Assembly (NCBI GenBank): GCA_963969595.1
Contig: OZ018415.1
Span: 15,934,001 to 15,998,000 of the forward strand
From: Neckera pumila
Taxonomy: Eukaryota; Streptophyta; Bryopsida; Hypnales; Neckeraceae
Direction of reading: 5' to 3'
DNA: 64,000 nucleotides
Part shown: positions 61,084 through 64,000 of the stretch, one piece after another
How positions within the stretch are numbered: the stretch's first letter is position 1
Layout of the letters: the number at the start of each line of letters is the position of its first letter
The notes under the pieces: model-generated
What the model saw: only the letters and a program-made list of their open reading frames with translations
What the model was told of the DNA's origin: nothing
The model's database searches: none
Position numbers and translations under genes: made by a program

Positions 61084-61316
61084 TTAATCCCTAAATGCTT
61101 GAACTATAGGTATTAAAATTTATTTGAAAAATTTATAGTAAATGATTGAAATTGTGTATCATTGATTCATATAGAGCACATTTGGTTCTTTCCATTGATA
61201 TATTACATGATTTTCTTGAAGCTTCTTCAACAAATATCAATTGGATGAGGTGCACTTTTCACAACATTCATCATCTACCTACTAGATGATTTGATGGTTG
61301 AACACTTAGGGGTTAA
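61084..61316. mobile_element. TTAA-flanked MITE G (233 bp)
   Basis: The left end is TTAATCCCTAAATGCTTGA and the right end inverted is TTAACCCCTAAGTGTTCAA. This is the smallest of the seven TTAA elements, and its left end is nearly the same as that of element F. Confidence 0.75.
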
Positions 61317-62564
61317 ATTGTCTTGGGTTTGAAAAGGAGTTGGTCCTCAAGCAAACTTTCTCATTCCAACAATGTCTTAAATGGTTTGGATGAGATTTCA
61401 ATGAAAACGTAGTAGACAAATGTATTCCTTTCCTACACAAATTTCAAATACTTTAGGTCACCCTATATGGTATTGCATTTCATGATCTTTCAATTTGTCA
61501 TATGGATTGTGCATCCTAAGAATTGCATACCATATGGATTACTAACTATTGTAATTTTACAATAATGATCCTACACAAAATCAAATATTTTAAGTATGCC
61601 TTGTATATGTGGTTCTTGCTAGCCCTTCAAGGCTTTACTTCATAAGGGCATATGTGTGTATTATGAAGTATTGAAGATCATTTTTACAGTCAAGGCTCTT
61701 GGTTACAACATTCTTCATGTACTATTTATTGCAAAATTTGTAACATCTAAAGTCCCAAAGTCCCCTTAGAAGACATTTGGGATATCAAGTAATATCATAC
61801 AACTTCAATTTTTAACACAAATTTTTGAATCATTTTTCATAGATGCAGTTTCCTACAAGCTTTAGAGATATAATTTCTTTGGAAATTAGATTCTTGGTAT
61901 AGAAGTTACAAGTTACTTTTGCAAAAAATAGTTCCGAAATCACCTTGGGCCGAAGGAATCTTTCTAGATAGGAATGGCATTCTGCAATAGGACAAATATG
62001 GGACTTAGGACTTTATAGTGTGTAGACCAAACTTCCAATTCTAAGTCCCAACTTGTCTCTTGTATAATATTATAAACCAATGAAGTGCTCAAAAAATAGA
62101 TCAAAAAGTCAAAATGTCATTTTGAGGGCACTTTTAGCATCAAATGTGGATTGGACTGGAAAAATGTTAATCCACTAGAATATTAGTATCACAAAATTTG
62201 ATACAAAATAATACATGCAAAAAAACAAAGAAGACGGAGTTGTCAAATTTGTTATCTCTTTTGCAACTTCTAACCATAGTATTTCTTACACAATTTGAAA
62301 CTTTTAAAGAAAAAACGCTTCTACTATCTCAAAAATGTGATATTATATTAGAAAATTGAATTGGGAATATATGAAAAAGAAATCAAGAAAAAAGAAGATC
62401 ATTTAAAAGAAGATCACTACCAAAAAGGCAGTAAAACCAACACATTGCTGTTGGATTTTGACCGATTCAATATGAAAATGAATTTTCTTCATCAATCATG
62501 TTCTTTTGGCCTACATCGATACATTTTTTGTTGCTTCAATGTAAATCAACATAAATCTATTAAA
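61317..62564. other. AT-rich spacer
   Basis: No supported gene, RNA or clear element ends. Confidence 0.4.
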
Positions 62565-63105
62565 TTTTTAGGAATCTTTAGAATCTTTTAGGAATATTTA
62601 GGAATCTTTTTAAAATATTTAGGAATCTTTTAGGAATATTTAGGAATCTCTAGGAATCTTTAAGATCTTTTGAATTCTTTTGAAATCTTTTGAAATCCCT
62701 TTAAATCTTTTGAAATCTTTTAGAGTTTGTTGAAATCCTTAAGAAATTATTAAAAATCGAATAGAAAATATGGTGGAAATCTCTTAGAAAGTCATTGAAA
62801 TCTATTAATGCCACATTTAACTACTTTTGGACTTTCAAGTGTCTAGAATTAAAATCTGGAGAAAAAACATCTAGCATAATCATTGGAAGATCGTGTAAAA
62901 CATCTAAAGTTCTATACAAAGTATCCAAAGATCTAAATAAACATCTGGAGATCTCCAAATGTTATTATCTGGAGGTTTTTGAACGTTTTGTCTAGAATTC
63001 AGTTAAAAGTCCAGAAGTAGTTAAATGTGGCATATTAGAATATTTTGAAAATCTTCTTAAAGTTTATCAAAATCTTTTGAAACCTTTTTGAATCTTTTGA
63101 ATCTT
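62565..63105. repeat. Degenerate short-period minisatellite, interrupted by a MITE
   Basis: Many imperfect units of about 10-12 bp (TTTAGGAATCT, later TTTTGAAATCT) at 62565-62750. Similar units resume at about 63045-63105 on the far side of the element at 62809-63032. Confidence 0.8.
62809..63032. mobile_element. 224-bp MITE with TGCCACATTTAACTACTT termini
   Basis: The left end TGCCACATTTAACTACTTT pairs with the right end inverted (TGCCACATTTAACTACTTC); pairing continues to about 27 bp. ATTA occurs directly outside each end, a possible target duplication. It lies within the minisatellite. Confidence 0.75.
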
Positions 63106-64000
63106 CTATAAATGGAGCATGAATTTGGATTTCAAATTTTTTTATCAAATTTTTTATGACTATAATTTGATTTTGAATTTGATCAAAACTCCAAAGATAT
63201 TCTTTAACTACCATTTGAACTTAGCATATGATCAAAATTTTAATTGAATTCAATTCTAAATCAAATTGTGATTCAAAAAACTTAATGAAAATTTAGACTT
63301 TGATTCAACTTTGATCAATTCAAATTTCTAATGCAATTTTCATTCAGTTTTTTATAGGGTGTAATTTGATTGGAATTCAAACTAATAATGTAATTGAATT
63401 CCTAATGATGTTTAAATTTAATATAACAAGAATATTTAGTGAGTTCAGAGATTTCACCAAGATGCTTAGATTGCTCCAAAATTAAGATTCTTCATAACTT
63501 TTCCACACAAATCTAAATCGAATGAATGAAAGCTTCACATATACCCTAAACTATAATACTTGAAATAAAAATTAAACTCATCAAAAGATTAAAAAAAGAT
63601 TTTCTATCTTATGACAAAGCATTACTAAAATTTGAGGTGATAAAAACCTACTAGACATCTATTTGTCCCTCAAGATGATAATAGTATATTAGGGATTAAA
63701 ATTTGAGTTTTGAATGTTGAAGTACTCAAAATTTAGGTTCAAAACTATCCAAAATTCTAAATCTCAACTATTCAATATTTGAACTATTCAATTTTAAAAT
63801 ATGGCTAAACCACCTCTAGAAAAATGCTTATAAGATTTTCAAAGCAAGTTAGATTAAATTGAAAATTTTACCATTGAAAGTAGACTTCAAAATCAATCAT
63901 TTCCAATAAGTACGGACTTTCTATAAAGGAGATACGGGCCTTCAAAGATTGTTGACTTTGCAAAAAGAAAATGAAAATGATTAAATAAGACTACCTTGAG
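63106..64000. other. AT-rich spacer to the window edge
   Basis: Rich in AATTTGAT/ATCAAATT words but with no gene or element I can support. Confidence 0.4.

Noticed and set aside
1927..61316. CCCCTAAA words as interstitial telomere repeats (plant telomere TTTAGGG)
   Set aside because: They are single units, not arrays, and always occur in inverted pairs next to TTAA.

Overview
The window is nuclear DNA of a plant. The best fit is an early-diverging land plant (moss-like or similar); this is an inference from the gene content and base composition, and no marker fixes the species. Genes have short GT-AG introns, coding exons are richer in G+C, and the spaces between them are very AT-rich and full of small inverted-repeat transposons. 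There is no bacterial operon, CRISPR array, rRNA gene or convincing tRNA gene.

Genes from left to right: the 3' end of an SLC15/PepT-like proton-coupled oligopeptide transporter (165-1012, +); an intronless, probably plastid-targeted protein of unknown function (3175-3927, +); a six-exon gene with a Borealin-like N-terminal region and a nine-residue repeat (5977-9404, -); two exons of a coiled-coil protein (13731-14915, -); an At3g17950-like serine-rich plant protein (21504-22322, -); a possible 45-residue small protein (40735-40872, +); a RanGAP with leucine-rich repeats and an acidic tail but no visible WPP domain (44453-45754, +); and a 14-exon chloroplast glutamyl endopeptidase, CGEP (52249-59082, +). 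These are separate housekeeping genes, not one pathway.

The rest is mostly transposon debris, above all at 9.9-12.4, 15.9-20.1, 24.1-37.4, 41.8-42.8 and 60-63 kb. The most distinctive set is seven elements with TTAA at (or near) both ends and inverted termini beginning CCCCTAAA, two of them exactly 929 bp. They look like non-autonomous piggyBac-type (or Kolobok-type) transposons. One sits inside a PIF/Harbinger-like element whose uninterrupted relatives are also in the window. Two others carry nested insertions, one of them a perfect 75-bp-arm palindrome with CACTA ends. Harbinger-like elements with TTA duplications, a Tourist-like MITE with TAA duplications, foldback elements, candidate SINEs, tandem duplications and a minisatellite split by a MITE fill much of the remaining space.

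Exon coordinates come from reading splice signals and checking that codon phase stays continuous across each junction. Protein families were recognised from memory and no database was searched.
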